A stretch of 39,021 bases of DNA from Schleiferiaceae bacterium. Lineage in GTDB: Bacteria; Bacteroidota; Bacteroidia; Flavobacteriales; Schleiferiaceae. Shown piece after piece: positions 9,051 through 18,586 of the stretch. A model generated the notes under the pieces. That model searched no databases and was not told the origin of the DNA. It was given only the letters and a program-made list of their open reading frames with translations. Numbering within the stretch: position 1 is the stretch's first letter; each line of letters starts with the position of its first letter. The position numbers and the translations under genes were made by a program. The stretch is from assembly GCA_018401735.1 (NCBI GenBank), contig JAGYKI010000025.1, positions 1 to 39,021 on the forward strand, read 5' to 3'.

Positions 9051-11105
9051 TTAGCGTATGACCTGAATGGTACCACTTTCGGTACGTTGCTTATATATAT
9101 TTCCGTAAGCGATTTTGTAAACCAAGGTGCTGCTATTAATTTCGGTACCATTAAAGGTTCCGTCAAAGTATTCTTCAGGGTCATAAGATTCAAAGATTAA
9201 TATGCCCCAACGATTATAAATGCTCCAATGATAGTAGTTGAGATCACAATTACTAAGAGGCCTAATTCGATCATTTAAGCCATCTCCATTAGGGCTAAAA
9301 GCGCTAGCGATAAACATTTCGCAGCTACAGTCGAAAAAATCGTAAGACACAAAGATGGTGGTGTCAATGCAAGCTTCGGAAATGCTTAATCTATAAATAG
9401 AGGTTGTAGTAATTTCGTAATGATTAAAGCTACGGCCATCTGGCAGTCTCACATCTAAATCGCTCGGAATATTTAATTTCAAGGTATCTCCCACACAATA
9501 GGAGCGCTCAGTACCAAATAGTGAACGCGTTAAAATAGCAGCTGAATATATTGGCCGGACTATGAAGGTATCTAAAACTGTACAACCTGTAAATGGGTCA
9601 ACTGCTTCATAATGATAAGTTCCCGCTGTATAAATAACTCTCTGTGAATTAGAACTACCATTATCCCAGTTGATGCTGAGTAAGTTTGGGTCTAAGTTTA
9701 CAATAACACTATCGCAAACTTCAAAATCTGGCATAGGATTAAAGTTAGGCTCCAGCACCTCCACAAATACCGTATCCGAAAAACCGCAGCCATTCTGGTT
9801 AATTCCAGTTAAAATATAAGTGCCATTCTGATAAAAAGTTCTAGTCCTGCTGGTGTCGCCATCATTCCAAAGTATGGCGCTAATATTAGTGGGCAGATTT
9901 ATTTGCACTTGATTACAAGAAGAGAAAAGGGGCGGTAGAATCCCTGGAGCAGAGCATGAACCCGAAATCACATATTCCTCATGTCGTCCTCTATTACTTT
10001 GATTTACGTTAGGACTAAAAAAGCCCGGGAAAGTCGCCCAAGAGGGTGAGGCATTATGGTTGCGATAGGCCAGTTCATAAACATTGGGACTATAAAATGG
10101 CACCACTAAATTATAGTCAAGCGTGAATTTCTGATTAGGGTTAATAGAGTAAACACCATAATAATGACTTAGCCCATTAGGTAATGACATTCCTGCTTGG
10201 TTTACGGGTGGAAAATCAACACGATAAAGATGAATTCCATCTGTTCCGGGTTCAGCTTGAATCGTTACGGCATCGGTTTGAGCTTGCTGCATATTAAGCG
10301 GGGAAGAGCTTTGTGCCCCGTACAAATAAATAGAGCTATTACCAACTGGTGCTGAAGACAGCTCGGTGAGAGCCCCTCCTATTCTCGTGCCATTGAGTGC
10401 GCCCTTCACATCATTTATAGTGGTACTTGCATTTCCTTCATTAAAATCCCAAGCCGCAATTAATCCCGGTTCAGTGGCTAAGACCTGACGACACATTTGA
10501 TCTCTCACTTGACTTTCTGATAGAGCAATATCCCATAGCCTAACCTCATCAATACCTCCATTAAAGTGAACTACGGGGCTAGATGGACCTCTTTCATGAT
10601 AACCTATATCCGCTTCTCCTGTTGGACTATTCACTAATTGAGTTGCGTCACCATTATAAGATCCTGATAACTCGATACCGTTTACATAAATTTTAATGTC
10701 ATTCGCATTAGTAATCACAGCGCTAACATGAAACCAGTCATTGTGCAAATTGGTATAATTACAAACCTTCACTCTTCGCGACGCGAGACCAAATCCGCCA
10801 TCTCCATCGGCAAAAGCAGCTTGTACCCTATCACTGGCAACGTGAAGCCATATACCGTGCCAATCTGAACCATCGCTACTACTCGAAAAAACGGGATTAA
10901 TGGTTGTTTGTGGATTGGGCTTTACCCAAGCCATAATGGTTAGGGGAAGTGTAAGGTTATTAAGAGCTGGCCCTAGATTTACCCGATCGTCATTGCTGTC
11001 AAAATCTATCGAGTTACCTGATCCTACATTATTTGCTACTTGAGAAAATGAAAACGGTGATAGGAAAATAAAAATAACTAAAAAGCGAAGACTTGTAAAT
11101 TGCAT
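9051..11105 (-). CDS. Secreted LamG-domain protein with gliding-motility C-terminal domain
   Basis: A 684-residue exported protein. Residues 1-22 (MQFTSLRFLVIFIFLSPFSFSQ) are a signal peptide. A concanavalin A/LamG-like jelly roll follows (about 25-215), with ALNNLTLPLTIMAWVKP, YVNGIELSG, FNGGIDEVRLWDIALSESQV and GLIAAWDFNEG. Next come Ig-like/SprB-like repeats with paired cysteines (DTSRTRTFYQNGTYILTG; VIYTAGTYHYEAVDP). The last 80-90 residues, from SAFSPNGDGLNDRI through IYNRWG to TLVYKIAY, are the gliding motility-associated C-terminal domain (TIGR04131/CHU_C), a type IX secretion cargo signal. The ATG at 11105 is chosen over an in-frame TTG at 11120, which lies next to a TATATTTG box. Likely a cell-surface adhesin or carbohydrate-binding protein. 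It converges on the glycosyltransferase gene 17 bases away. Confidence 0.88.
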   Translation of the reverse strand: MQFTSLRFLVIFIFLSPFSFSQVANNVGSGNSIDFDSNDDRVNLGPALNNLTLPLTIMAWVKPNPQTTINPVFSSSSDGSDWHGIWLHVASDRVQAAFADGDGGFGLASRRVKVCNYTNLHNDWFHVSAVITNANDIKIYVNGIELSGSYNGDATQLVNSPTGEADIGYHERGPSSPVVHFNGGIDEVRLWDIALSESQVRDQMCRQVLATEPGLIAAWDFNEGNASTTINDVKGALNGTRIGGALTELSSAPVGNSSIYLYGAQSSSPLNMQQAQTDAVTIQAEPGTDGIHLYRVDFPPVNQAGMSLPNGLSHYYGVYSINPNQKFTLDYNLVVPFYSPNVYELAYRNHNASPSWATFPGFFSPNVNQSNRGRHEEYVISGSCSAPGILPPLFSSCNQVQINLPTNISAILWNDGDTSRTRTFYQNGTYILTGINQNGCGFSDTVFVEVLEPNFNPMPDFEVCDSVIVNLDPNLLSINWDNGSSNSQRVIYTAGTYHYEAVDPFTGCTVLDTFIVRPIYSAAILTRSLFGTERSYCVGDTLKLNIPSDLDVRLPDGRSFNHYEITTTSIYRLSISEACIDTTIFVSYDFFDCSCEMFIASAFSPNGDGLNDRIRPLSNCDLNYYHWSIYNRWGILIFESYDPEEYFDGTFNGTEINSSTLVYKIAYGNIYKQRTESGTIQVIR

Positions 11106-11121
11106 GGAAATAAAGTTCAAA

Positions 11122-11129
11122 CAAATATA
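11122..11129 (-). promoter_or_regulatory. Bacteroidota -7 box for the LamG protein
   Basis: Minus strand reads TATATTTG, matching TAnnTTTG, 16 bases before the chosen ATG at 11105. The surrounding DNA is A/T-rich, so a chance match is possible. Confidence 0.45.
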
Positions 11130-11321
11130 AATTTTCTTACCCTATTTTTAATCCTATTTTGCTCAATTTTGCGAAGCCAATATTCTAAAATAAATTTTAA
11201 ACTGTTGTATCACATCATCCAAAAAAAACTCTAAAATTGGATCTTTCTAAGAAGTGTGGAGGAATCGAGAAAAAAGTTGAAACTTCGCCACGAGCATTGA
11301 AACCCAAATTGTAAGCACATC

Positions 11322-13199
11322 TTGAAAACCACAAAGTTCTACACACTACTTTCTGTTTTAATTATTAGCCTTTCGGGCTGGTCACAAATAGATACGACTG
11401 GCTTAGCAAATACTGTTCAAGAAAGCCATAAAAACGATAGTATACTTTCCCTTTACAATCTAAGAATCGAACAAGTTGAACAGCTACTAAAAGTTGACTC
11501 TTTGAAGAAGCAAGATTTAGAAGAGCAAATCAAAGAGCTAAAAACGACCGATAACTTACAGAAAGACGAACTCTTAAAGCAATTAGCCGAAATTGAAGCG
11601 GCGGCGCAATCTCGGCTTGACCAAAAAATAGCGCATATAAATTCCCTTAAGAAAAAGTTGAAGGGCTTTCCTGTTTTAGGCGCTGGTGCGGACACCTTAT
11701 ACTTTATTTACACAAAAATTGGAGCATCCACAGCCGAAGATAGAGCTAAAGGTGTAAGTCGTAAAATCCAGGAATTATACGAGGATGACTATCTAGTTCT
11801 AGATTCCTTAAAATGGGTGAAAACCGAGAATACTGCCGACATTCTCTACCGTAACAAGATCGTCGCCAGTATCTCCGAAAGCGATGCCCTATGGGAAGAT
11901 CAGTCCTATGAAAGCCTTGCCGCCGATCGGCTTGAATCTATTAAAACCTCTATATCTCAAGCGCAAATAGACAATAGCATTATAAAAATTTCCATTCGCA
12001 TACTACTTGTTATCGTGGTAATTGGCCTTACCTGGCTTGCGCTAAGATTGGTTAGCAAAGGTAAAGACCGTCTCTTAGTACTAATAGAGCAGAAAGAGAA
12101 TATTTGGTTTAAAGACCTCTCCTATAAAGATTATACTTTTTTAAGTGTAGCGCAGCAGCTGCAAGGCATTGGTATTTTCGCTAAACTTTTTCAGTGGCTG
12201 ATTTATGCGATACTCTTTTACATCGCATTACCAATAATCTTTAGCATTTTTCCCTTCTCAAGAAATTGGGCTACTACCCTTTTCCAACTCATTTGGTCAC
12301 CCTTTAAAAGTTTAATTCTTTCGGTTTGGGATTACCTCCCTAACCTCTTTAGTATTCTGGTTATCTACTTTGTAATGCGCTATGTGATTCGCTTTGTAAA
12401 GTATATTTTTAGTGAAATTGAAGAAGAGAAGTTAAAGATCAATGGCTTTCATGCCGACTGGTCGATGCCCACTTATAGCATTGTGCGTTTTCTGCTTTAT
12501 GCCTTTATGTTTGTGCTCATATTCCCCTATTTACCCGGCTCTGACTCTAATATCTTTAAAGGCGTATCGGTATTTATTGGGGTATTATTTTCTTTGGGCT
12601 CCTCTTCTGCTATTGCTAATATGGTAGCGGGATTGGTAATTACCTATATGCGTCCTTTTAAAATTGGCGATCGTATTAAAATTGGCGATGTGGCCGGAGA
12701 CGTTTTAGAGAAAACCCTTTTGGTAACGCGCTTGCGTACTACTAAAAACGAGATTATTACCATTCCAAACTCGGCGGTGCTTAACGGCAATACCACCAAC
12801 TTCACTAGCGCCAGTAAAGAGCTGGGATTGATTATTCACAGCAGCGTAACCATTGGTTATGATGTACCTTGGAATAAAGTACACGCGGCCTTAAATGAAG
12901 CGGCCGATCGAACTGAGTTTCTTTTAAAAGAACCGAAACCCTTTGTGCTGCAAACAAGCCTCGAAGACTTTTATGTGGCCTATCAAATTAATGCTTACAC
13001 CCGTGAAGCTCAGAAGCAAGCGCTCATTTATTCGCACTTACATCAGAATATTCAGGATGTATTTAATGAGCAAGGCATTGAAATTCTTTCGCCCCATTAT
13101 CGCGCCGCGCGAGATGGGAATATGACTACCATTCCTGCCGACTATTTGCCAAAAGACTATGAGGCACCCAGTTTTAAGGTAAAGACGGATAAGAAGTAG
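11322..13199 (+). CDS. Large MscS-family mechanosensitive channel
   Basis: A 625-residue mechanosensitive or small-conductance channel of the inner membrane. Residues 1-21 (ending LSGWSQ) are a signal peptide and about 40-115 a Lys/Glu-rich coiled coil, so the N-terminus is probably periplasmic. Membrane segments lie near 222-245, 284-310, 338-358, 385-404 and 412-442. The last is the pore helix, GSSSAIANMVAGLVITYMRPF (426 onward), followed by the MscS beta domain, KIGDRIKIGDVAGDV and TIPNSAVLNGNTTNF (about 447-494), and an alpha/beta C-terminus to about 605. The start is TTG: no ATG lies between it and the signal peptide core, and MKTTKFYTLL is a normal signal peptide beginning. It is larger than the roughly 290-residue E. 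coli MscS, like MscK-type relatives. No obvious operon partner. Confidence 0.9.
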   Translation: MKTTKFYTLLSVLIISLSGWSQIDTTGLANTVQESHKNDSILSLYNLRIEQVEQLLKVDSLKKQDLEEQIKELKTTDNLQKDELLKQLAEIEAAAQSRLDQKIAHINSLKKKLKGFPVLGAGADTLYFIYTKIGASTAEDRAKGVSRKIQELYEDDYLVLDSLKWVKTENTADILYRNKIVASISESDALWEDQSYESLAADRLESIKTSISQAQIDNSIIKISIRILLVIVVIGLTWLALRLVSKGKDRLLVLIEQKENIWFKDLSYKDYTFLSVAQQLQGIGIFAKLFQWLIYAILFYIALPIIFSIFPFSRNWATTLFQLIWSPFKSLILSVWDYLPNLFSILVIYFVMRYVIRFVKYIFSEIEEEKLKINGFHADWSMPTYSIVRFLLYAFMFVLIFPYLPGSDSNIFKGVSVFIGVLFSLGSSSAIANMVAGLVITYMRPFKIGDRIKIGDVAGDVLEKTLLVTRLRTTKNEIITIPNSAVLNGNTTNFTSASKELGLIIHSSVTIGYDVPWNKVHAALNEAADRTEFLLKEPKPFVLQTSLEDFYVAYQINAYTREAQKQALIYSHLHQNIQDVFNEQGIEILSPHYRAARDGNMTTIPADYLPKDYEAPSFKVKTDKK

Positions 13200-13231
13200 G
13201 TCCGAGGCTTATAAAGATGCGCTGAATTAAA

Positions 13232-13425
13232 TTAACGTGAATTCGACGTAAAATCAGGCCTCAGACCCCTTGTAAATAGTGGAATTCAAGCCTATGCAGT
13301 GAAGCAATAGCGGGCTATTGCAAGAAGCAGAGGCGCGAAAAGCCGCTTTTTACAAGAGGATTAAATGGTTTTTCCAATAAAAGTGAAAATCTGAGGCTAT
13401 GATTTATAGTCGAACTCACGTTAAA
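13232..13425. repeat. Palindromic MITE-like element with inverted ends
   Basis: About 194 bp. The left end (13234-13265) and the reversed right end (13384-13423) are inverted relatives of each other (aacgtgaattcgac...tcaggcctcaga against taacgtgagttcgac...atagcctcaga). Two more inverted pairs nest inside: CTTGTAAA 13269-13276 with TTTACAAG 13349-13356, and GCAATAG 13304-13310 with CTATTGC 13315-13321. The left end matches 31188-31219 at 31 of 32 bases; the right end matches 38971-39010 at 39 of 40. No coding frame. It begins 33 bases after the MscS gene. I call it a non-autonomous transposon or REP-like element by structure; a target-site duplication was not identified. Confidence 0.65.
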
Positions 13426-13452
13426 TTAGTAGTAGTTTTATTCGCTTTCAGA

Positions 13453-13647
13453 TTATTGCAAAAGGTCCGCAGGCTGACCATCGAGCGCCTTGCAAATAGC
13501 AATTCCAGATCGTAAACGAATTGCCTAGGGGCTTTTCCAGATCTTAAAATTGGAAATATTTAGGGTTGTTATTCCCACTATTTCAGCCAGTTCTTTTACT
13601 CTTCATTTCTTTTAAGTGCATACAGCGAGGCTGATTATAATCGCCAT
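13453..13647 (-). pseudogene. Broken XRE/YozG-type helix-turn-helix regulator
   Basis: A single frame of 64 codons from the ATG at 13647 to a natural stop at 13453, interrupted by three stops. It reads MAIIISLAVCT, stop, then KELAEIVGITTLNISNFKIWKSP, stop, then AIRLRSGIAICKALDGQPADLLQ. The middle is the helix-turn-helix recognition region. The ending KALDxQPxDLL is the hallmark of the small Cro/CI-like YozG family, which is normally 65-75 residues. No frameshift is needed, so the gene was lost by point mutations alone. In relatives this regulator is often paired with a small DUF2975 membrane protein gene just upstream; here that position is non-coding. Confidence 0.8.
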
Positions 13648-14013
13648 GTTTCAAACCCCTTAATTCATTTTCCCCTCCCCAAACTCTCTTCAGATCAAGT
13701 GTGCCACTTGAATGATGTGAAATATATTCTAATAATCGCTAAAAAACAGAGGACCTTATAATTATTGATCGCAAACTGAACTCAATTTTATCTTTCACCA
13801 TCTTATCTATCCCAAAGGATTTATAAATGATACTGCGATAAACCCTATAACTGAGAGAGTAGAGAACATCGACAAAATTTTTGAATAAAGTTGTCCTTTA
13901 AATTTGAAGATTAGATCCTTTAAATCTATAGATTATTGATAAACAATAATAAATTGACTAGAAACACTAATAAAAGTTGTAGGCCCATTCAACTTACTCC
14001 CTTGGCGGAGCCG
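13648..14013. other. Non-coding region upstream of the XRE remnant
   Basis: No intact gene. A minus-strand segment at about 13830-13890 reads as a short hydrophobic peptide (FSTLSVIGFIAVSFINPLG, then a stop). It could be the remains of a membrane protein partner of the XRE regulator, but it is too short to identify. Confidence 0.35.
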
Positions 14014-14421
14014 CTAATTCCAGCTCTTACTTTCCTTAAACTCTTTTAAAGCGGGGATGAAATAGTATCCCTTGCCCATTTTAAGATTGGCATAGTAGGA
14101 ATCTTTAGAGTGATTTTCGATAAAGAGCGGCCGATTCCTTCTCTTCCTTACTACGAGCCTGAGGATAACGCGAATATAAAACCTCAACATAAGCTTCTTG
14201 TTGGTTGAATATGAAGGGCACCTCAAATTTGTTTATCATGACCTGTTTTAACCTCATGCTCAGCCAGCATTTCAGGAATATTTATAAGGGATAATAGGCT
14301 CTTGGCACCATCATGGGTGATACTTTGCAGCTGATAATAAGTGTATCAGCATTAGGATCATTAAATGTTTATGCCACAACTAAGTACAGTAAAAACATGG
14401 CTAAAAGAGTAAGTTCCTCAT
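14014..14421 (-). pseudogene. Unrecognised gene remnant with signal-peptide-like start
   Basis: The minus strand opens with ATG at 14421 reading MRNLL, then after a one-base shift LAMFLLYLVVA, a plausible signal peptide. A stretch INIPEMLAEHEVKTGHDKQI follows in another frame (about 14225-14290). An open frame ends at 14014 with KGYYFIPALKEFKESKSWN. Stops and shifts interrupt all three frames. I do not recognise the family. It lies directly downstream of the first sensor-kinase pseudogene on the same strand, so it may have been part of that unit. Confidence 0.4.
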
Positions 14422-14445
14422 ATTAAAATTTTTATTTTGGTAACC

Positions 14446-16153
14446 TTATACTACTTCACTACCCTGATTTACTTGCGATTTAATTTCTAAAGAGCCCTGC
14501 ATAGCCTTTAAAAACTCAATGCTTAAAGCGATTCCCAATCCTTGTGCCTTTCTCATTTCCTTTGACCTGAGCGATGACTCATTTCCACTGAGCCCACACC
14601 GTCTGTCAACTCCTTACTCATACCCACGCCAAAATCCTTTATCATAATTAGATGTTGGTCTTTGTTACTTGCAGTGATTATAATTTCTGAACCTTCTCTA
14701 GAAAATTTTATCCCATTAGAACAAATATTTCGGAATGACAAGGTTAAGCAGGATTCTCGTCGGCATGCAAGCTAAGCTTCTCATTTAAGCCCATAACCTT
14801 TATGCTGAGGTTTTTAGCCTCGCTCTGAGTTTCTAATTCTAAAAGTGTTTTCTTCAACAGGTTATTTAAATTCAAAGACTCAATTTTTAGGCTCCTTAGC
14901 GCTTCTTTTTGATTTGTATCACCCAATTAAGTAAATTATCAATCAAAAGTTTACGCTTACTGCAGATGCCTCTAATTTAAACATCATCTCTTTTAAATCA
15001 TCCTCTATACTTATCATTCCTTCGTTATATAGGTAAAACCTGGGTTAATGAAGACAAAGGATTACGGATATCATAACACAATAGCGATTATTTAGTTTTA
15101 AAGATTAACGAAGCCCTACTCTTCATTTAATTTTGCTGCTTAGCATTAGCTTTTTATAACTCTTGTTTTTGTCTGAAGAAAACGAGGCCAAAAACAACAA
15201 TTAAAAATAGCACCATGATTAAAATAATCAATCGTAGTTTAAATTTATCACTTTCATTACCAATACTAACAATTTTCTAACTTTTGATTGTCCACCATTG
15301 GCGATACGAAAATCATCCATTCTATTATCAATCATTTCGCATACCTTCTAGAGTATGCTTATGAGCAGAATCTAAAAGATATACGTCGAGTCGACTAGCC
15401 CCACTGTTTGTAGGAACAAGGCGCCAAATAGCGAAAGCCCTCGCCAATATTTTGGCGATTCAGGCCAACAATTGGGTTTTTCATTGTACAACTTGAAAGT
15501 CTTCACCGTTATGATAGTCACCTATTTTAAAATAAGTGAAACCTAAATTCCTTTAAGGCAGCCAAGTACATTTCAGAGTTGTTACTACACCCTTCGCCAT
15601 TGTAAAGGTCTTTTTCAAGACTTCAATGGCCAAATCCCATTTCTTTTCATCCCGGTATATATCGCACCCAAGATATTCAGATTAAATAGTTTAACCATTC
15701 ATCTTTTCCGCTGGCCCGATATTTAAGCGAAACCTGGGCCGCGATTCTTGCTTCCCCATAGTTTTTCCGCTCAAACTCGATTGCAGCTAAACGGTTATAG
15801 TATAAAGACTCCCCTTAACTAGGGGTGACTTCCAAAACCTCTGGCTAAGCTTTACGGTCATTAAGTCTTCGTAAGCCAAATCTAGGGCTTACCACAGAAC
15901 GTAATATTGATCTATTCGCCTTGGTTTTCACCATTTGCTCAACATCTCCATTTTCAGCAAATATGGCATAAAGGGGAGGTCGGTTACCACTAAGGCGCTG
16001 TCCATTCTCTCCCTCTGTAAAATATTGGTCGGACTTCTGCTCCAAAGAGTCTAGTAAATTTCCAGAAGTTAGTTTTGAGTTACTTAAGTGGACTTGTAGA
16101 AAATTCGCAAAGAATCACAACCAAGAAAAGAGAGCTAAAAGTTGTTTAAAATG
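14446..16153 (-). pseudogene. Decayed TPR-type sensor histidine kinase, copy 1
   Basis: The minus-strand remains of a Bacteroidota kinase with signal peptide, TPR repeats, one membrane helix, HisKA-like and HATPase parts. In order: ATG at 16153 and MHFKQLLALFSWL, stop; a 66-codon open part (15845-16045); TPR fragments AIEFERKNYGEA, NILGAIYRDEKKWDLAIEVL and TYFKIGDYHNGEDF (about 15500-15800); a membrane stretch LIILIMVLFLIVVFG (about 15200); YDIRNPLSSLTQVL (about 15080), where the phospho-acceptor His position reads Tyr; LNNLLKKTLLELETQSEAKN; NICSNGIKFSREG (N box); DFGVGMS (G1 box, about 14630); and AQGLGIALSIEFLKAMQGSL to a natural stop at 14446. Multiple stops and frameshifts. Its H-box downstream region (about 14940-15002) is nearly identical to the copy at 16820-16882, so the two arose by duplication. 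Confidence 0.85.
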
Positions 16154-16303
16154 CATTTATTTCTAAAGTGCCAAATTACATTTTATAATTAATGGAAAGC
16201 CTATTAAATTTGCAAGGGACTACTCGATTTTTGCAAGAATTAAAACCTGGTATTTTGAATCGATTTTTAATTAGTAGTTGAAGTTTTATCTAAAGATTTT
16301 CCG

Positions 16304-18017
16304 TCAGTTTCTACTCAGTTTAAAGGAAGGGAATATATCCATTTCGGTTCCTTTTCCTTTTCCGATTTGTATTAATGAACCGCCAATGGCCTTTAAGAAC
16401 TCTCGGTTTAATTCTAAACCAGGCCCGTTCCTTTTTCATGACTCGTTCCTTTTTGAGTTTCCTTTACCGCTAGAAATACTTTTTATTAATTCCTTTCGCA
16501 CTCATCCCAACGCCAAAATCCTTAATTAGCACATGATGACCATAAATATCCCTTGTACGAGACAATAATCTCAGCACTGTCGAAGGGAAAATTTTTATTG
16601 CGTTGATAATAAATTACGAATTACCAAACCAAGCATCATTTCATCGGAAATCAACTCTAAATTTGTACGGAAACCATAAACCTGTATCGATAAACCTTTA
16701 GCTTTTTTGATTGCGCTTCTACCCTTCAAAGTTTTATCAATAAGTATTCGATATATTAAATAGTTGTCGATTGGCGACTAAAGCTTGCCTTTTGGCTCTA
16801 AAACCCAATTTAAAAGGTTTTTAATCAAAAGTTTACGCTTACTGCAGATGCCTCTAATTTAGACATCATATCTTTCAAATCATCTCTCCCAATAAAGCCC
16901 TCATTATACAAGTGGATTTACAATTTGTTAGGGAAGACATCGGGTTCCGTATGTCATGGGCACAATACCGATCAGTTGGTCCTTAAAAGCTAAAGATTTC
17001 CTAACTCTTGGGTTTAGTTCCTGCTGTTTGGCATTAAGTTTTTATAGCCTTGTTTCTGTCGGAAAACAAATAAGCAGAGAATTATGAAAATTAAAACTAT
17101 CACTAACATTGCTTCTTTTGCAGCTGAGATTTTTCTTTTCCGCAATAAGCACCGAATTTTCAAGTCTCTGTTTTTCTAGTTCATTGGCAATACGATAACC
17201 ATCGGTTCTTTGCAGCACCATGTCTTGTAAACCATGCAGGGTGTGTTTATGTGCTGAATCTAAAACTGATAGGCTGAATCTATTATACCCAATGATTTAT
17301 AAGAGCTGGCAATAATTTAAAATTGTCGCTGATAAAGTTTTCCGCGATGGCTGGTGCTCTTTATAATTCTGATAACGAAAACCCGCCTCAATAGCTTTAC
17401 GGTATTCCCCCATGCGTTCATATACCATAGAAATGTTTCTGATAGCTCCGATACAACTCATTACTATCATTTGCTTCCTCCGCCTTTGAATAGTGACTTC
17501 TAAAGTGTTAACTGCAAGATCCCACTTTTCTGATCACGATAAATTGAGCCTAAATATTGAGGTTGGAAAAATACGCCATTTGTAATTTTCAAGGAATCAA
17601 TTGCTGGGACTCTTTACCGCCCGTATCGCCTCTTTGTTTTTCCGTTCAAACTCACGGCCCAAGCGATTATAATAATAAGACTTATGGTGCTCGATGGCAA
17701 AGCAGTAGCATCATCATTTACCGCTTTAGAGTTTCAATGCCAAGTCTAAACTTCCCGCTGCACGTAATATTTCTGCCCGGTGTATCTTGGTTCTTACTTG
17801 ATCTTCCAAATTTTCTACTTTCAACATGAAAATTATAAAGAGCATCTGTCAAATGCCAAGGCGCTATCAATCGAATTACGAGCAAGATATTCTTGCAAAA
17901 CATTGTGCTGAATCTTTGCGCTTGTATTTTATCCTTCTGAGCAAAAAGGATTGTTCCTGACCAAAGCAAAAATAGTAATGTGTACGCGAAATTTCCTTTC
18001 ACTTGATTTTGTATCAT
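16304..18017 (-). pseudogene. Decayed TPR-type sensor histidine kinase, copy 2
   Basis: A second pseudogene of the same architecture, ending upstream of copy 1 on the same strand. ATG at 18017 begins a signal peptide (MIQNQVKGNFAYTLLFLLW, ending ILFAQ). TPR fragments follow, such as NISMVYERMGEYRKAIEAG (about 17400). The H box HDIRNPMSSLT (about 16930) keeps its histidine. DEMMLGLVIRNLLS and the G1 box DFGVGMS (about 16500-16650) are next. GPGLELNREFLKAIGGSL (G2 region, about 16380-16430) leads to GKGTEMDIF and a natural stop at 16304. Reading these needs several frame changes and crosses stops. All catalytic boxes of a HATPase can be found, so the parent was a full kinase. It shares about 60 nearly identical bases with copy 1 downstream of the H box. 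Confidence 0.85.
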
Positions 18018-18097
18018 TTTCTGAAGCCTCTGTCAGTGAGTGCAATTATAAATAAGGTTTAATATATCGCTAAATAATTTAAACTGGATTTCAGACC

Positions 18098-18581
18098 CTA
18101 AGTTTCACCTCTTTCAGGTTTAGACCCAAACATCCACATGGGTGTCTGATCAAAACCAATTTGGCTTCTTCCTCCAATACGCCACCAATCACCTCTGGCA
18201 CTGAGGCAAAGAAAGGAGGAAATTGCTCCAAGCCTTTATCCTCCATGATATTCCACTTACTATGCCCCCCATAAAAGGAGATGGTAAAGCAACTATCTTC
18301 GATACCTTATACTCTCGAGCCATAAAAGCACACATTGGGCAAGGTTCGCAGTTGGAATAGAGGGTGCATCCCGATAAATCTGAACTTTTTAAGGCATCGT
18401 GAGCCAAGTGAAGCGCGATAACTTCAGCATGATCGGAAATTCGATTTTGGGCATTATTGCCTGATTGGGCAATGATCTTTCGTTCTTTAACCACCAAAGC
18501 CCCAAAAGGCGCATCTCCCCGCTCTAAACTTTCTTGCGAAAGAGTAATGCAGCGTTTAATGAAATGTAAATCTAAATCCAC
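18098..18581 (-). pseudogene. Nucleoside/cytidine deaminase family gene with two frameshifts
   Basis: Zinc-dependent deaminase family (CMP/dCMP, guanine or tRNA adenosine deaminase fold). The intact first part has the zinc and catalytic motifs HAEVIAL (from about residue 52) and NCEPCPMC (about 77-84), as expected for a 160-residue enzyme. After PSPFMGG the frame is lost. Inserting one base at the C6/G6 run (18265-18270) restores HSKWNIMEDKGLEQFPPFF and SVPEVIGGVLEEEAKLVL. A second single-base loss near 18150 must be repaired to read QTPMWMFGSKPERGET and the stop at 18098. The repaired gene has 161 codons. Without repair the frame stops at 18189 after 130 residues, with a foreign tail. The start is 5 bases after the stop of the upstream kinase gene, so both share a transcript. 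It is most likely inactive; a truncated active form cannot be excluded. Confidence 0.78.
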
Positions 18582-18586
18582 TGTAT

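Noticed and set aside
17557..17829. Plus-strand open frame of 90 codons
   Set aside because: Antisense to the second kinase pseudogene, whose signal peptide and TPR parts explain the sequence.
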